Notes under the pieces: model-generated | The model's database searches: none | The model's input: the letters and a program-made list of their open reading frames with translations, nothing else | What the model was told of the DNA's origin: nothing | Position numbers and translations under genes: made by a program | Shown here: positions 6,486 through 6,961 of the stretch, in pieces | Position numbering within the stretch: the stretch's first letter is position 1 | How the letters are laid out: each line of letters opens with the position of its first letter | Assembly: GCA_023486985.1 (NCBI GenBank) | Contig: JAMDEM010000162.1 | Span: 1 to 6,961, forward strand | Direction of reading: 5' to 3' | Length of the DNA stretch: 6,961 bases | Origin: Bacillota bacterium | Lineage (GTDB): Bacteria; Vulcanimicrobiota; JAMDEM01

Positions 6486-6739
6486 AGTATAGGATCGCCT
6501 TTGCAAGACGATTTCAGAAAGATTATTTAAAACTTCCAGAAGAAATTCAAGAGAAAACCGATAAGCAGATTCGCAGGCTGGCAGATGGAGGATTTTCTTA
6601 TCCATCCTTAAGGGTTAAGAAAATTGAGGGAGAAGAGAAAGTATGGGAAGCAAGTATAACAATGAACTATCGCATGGTTTTTTACCATGAAGAAGATATT
6701 GTCACTTTACTTAGAATAGGTATTCACGATATTTTATGA
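6482..6739 (+). CDS. RelE/ParE-superfamily toxin
   Basis: An 85-residue small basic protein with the RelE/ParE fold pattern: an N-terminal strand (YRIAFARRFQKDYLKLP), two helices (EEIQEKTDKQIRRLADG), then strands with RVKKIEGEEKVWEASI, NYRMVFY and LLRIGIHDIL. The family features R44 and K46/K47, the central W55-E56, R64 and the terminal H82-D83 are all visible. In YafQ/RelE-type members these include catalytic residues for ribosome-dependent mRNA cleavage. In true ParE members the target is gyrase, and the H-D end argues for the mRNA interferase branch, though weakly. It is translated from an ATGA overlap with the antitoxin gene and has no RBS of its own beyond the end of that gene. Its last 6 bases overlap the end of the opposing Doc-like gene. 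The length is complete for the family, with no sign of decay. Confidence -1.
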   Translation: MKYRIAFARRFQKDYLKLPEEIQEKTDKQIRRLADGGFSYPSLRVKKIEGEEKVWEASITMNYRMVFYHEEDIVTLLRIGIHDIL

Positions 6740-6961
6740 AGTTCTCTCTGCCAAATCTTTAAGCACTTCAGCTAACCCGCTCTTATCAAGTTTTTTGTTT
6801 GCAACCATGTGCATGGCTTTAAGAAGCTTTTCTTCCGGATCGTTCAAGCTGATTCCATTCATCTCTAAAAATACCAGTGCATCAGCTAAAGCAACCCTCT
6901 TGTTTCCATCCATAAAAGGCTGGTTTTCAGAAATATGATAAGCATAGGCAGCAGCCATCTC
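6734..6961 (-). CDS. Doc/Fic-family death-on-curing toxin, 5'-partial
   Basis: Only the C-terminal 76 codons are present. The frame stays open through the window's right edge (codon GAG at 6959-6961), so the ATG at 6958 is internal. The sequence AYAYHISENQPFMDGNKRVA followed by LADALVFLEMNGISL is the Doc-type Fic motif H-P-F-x-(D/A)-G-N-K-R and the helix after it. Doc kinases of this family phosphorylate EF-Tu and stop translation. The motif here reads Q-P-F-M-D-G-N-K-R, so the expected catalytic His is Gln while F, D, G, N, K and R remain. If real, the protein may be inactive or work differently. Its own antitoxin (Phd or AbrB-like) would lie upstream, beyond the window. The gene converges on the RelE-like toxin with a 6-base tail overlap. 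Family call is firm and activity is uncertain. Confidence -1.
   Translation of the reverse strand, partial: EMAAAYAYHISENQPFMDGNKRVALADALVFLEMNGISLNDPEEKLLKAMHMVANKKLDKSGLAEVLKDLAERTS

Noticed and set aside
6956..6958. ATG as the start of the Doc-like protein
   Set aside because: Family members have about 50 more N-terminal residues and the frame continues off the window.

Overview
The window reads as an ordinary bacterial chromosomal segment of moderate GC content. It probably comes from an uncultured Gram-negative lineage such as Desulfobacterota, Nitrospirota, Schekmanbacteria or a similar group. This placement is an inference from gene order (a PASTA protein overlapping rpe), the style of the palindromic intergenic repeats and protein character. 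No rRNA or other firm taxonomic marker is present.

Layout. (1) Bases 1-1428, plus strand: the 3' part of a PASTA-repeat protein gene overlaps rpe (ribulose-phosphate 3-epimerase) by one base. (2) Bases 1423-1540: a two-unit palindromic repeat that contains the rpe stop codon, then a second GC-rich hairpin ending in T5. (3) Bases 1561-2493, plus strand: a complete zinc-dependent histone-deacetylase-like hydrolase starting at GTG. (4) Bases 2508-2593: a large nested inverted repeat between convergent genes. (5) Bases 5967-2610, minus strand: nadE (glutamine-dependent NAD+ synthetase) followed by a GT39/ArnT-like membrane glycosyltransferase. The two overlap by 8 bases and probably form one transcript. 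(6) Bases 5968-6185: a divergent intergenic region with a lone hairpin sequence that resembles a CRISPR repeat and a near-consensus sigma70 promoter carrying iterated AGTAAT words. (7) Bases 6186-6739, plus strand: a type II toxin-antitoxin operon (AbrB-type antitoxin and RelE/ParE-type toxin, ATGA overlap). (8) Bases 6734-6961, minus strand: the C-terminal part of a Doc/Fic-family toxin running off the right edge and overlapping the first toxin gene tail to tail.

The left and middle parts are housekeeping: cell-envelope or signalling PASTA protein, pentose-phosphate pathway, deacetylation, NAD+ synthesis and lipid-linked sugar transfer. The right end is accessory, a cluster of two convergent toxin modules. 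I found no clearly new system. The points most worth checking are the Doc-like protein with Gln where the Fic catalytic His is expected, the palindromic element at the rpe stop codon, the Rpe substitutions beside a nine-G run, and the lone CRISPR-repeat-like hairpin.
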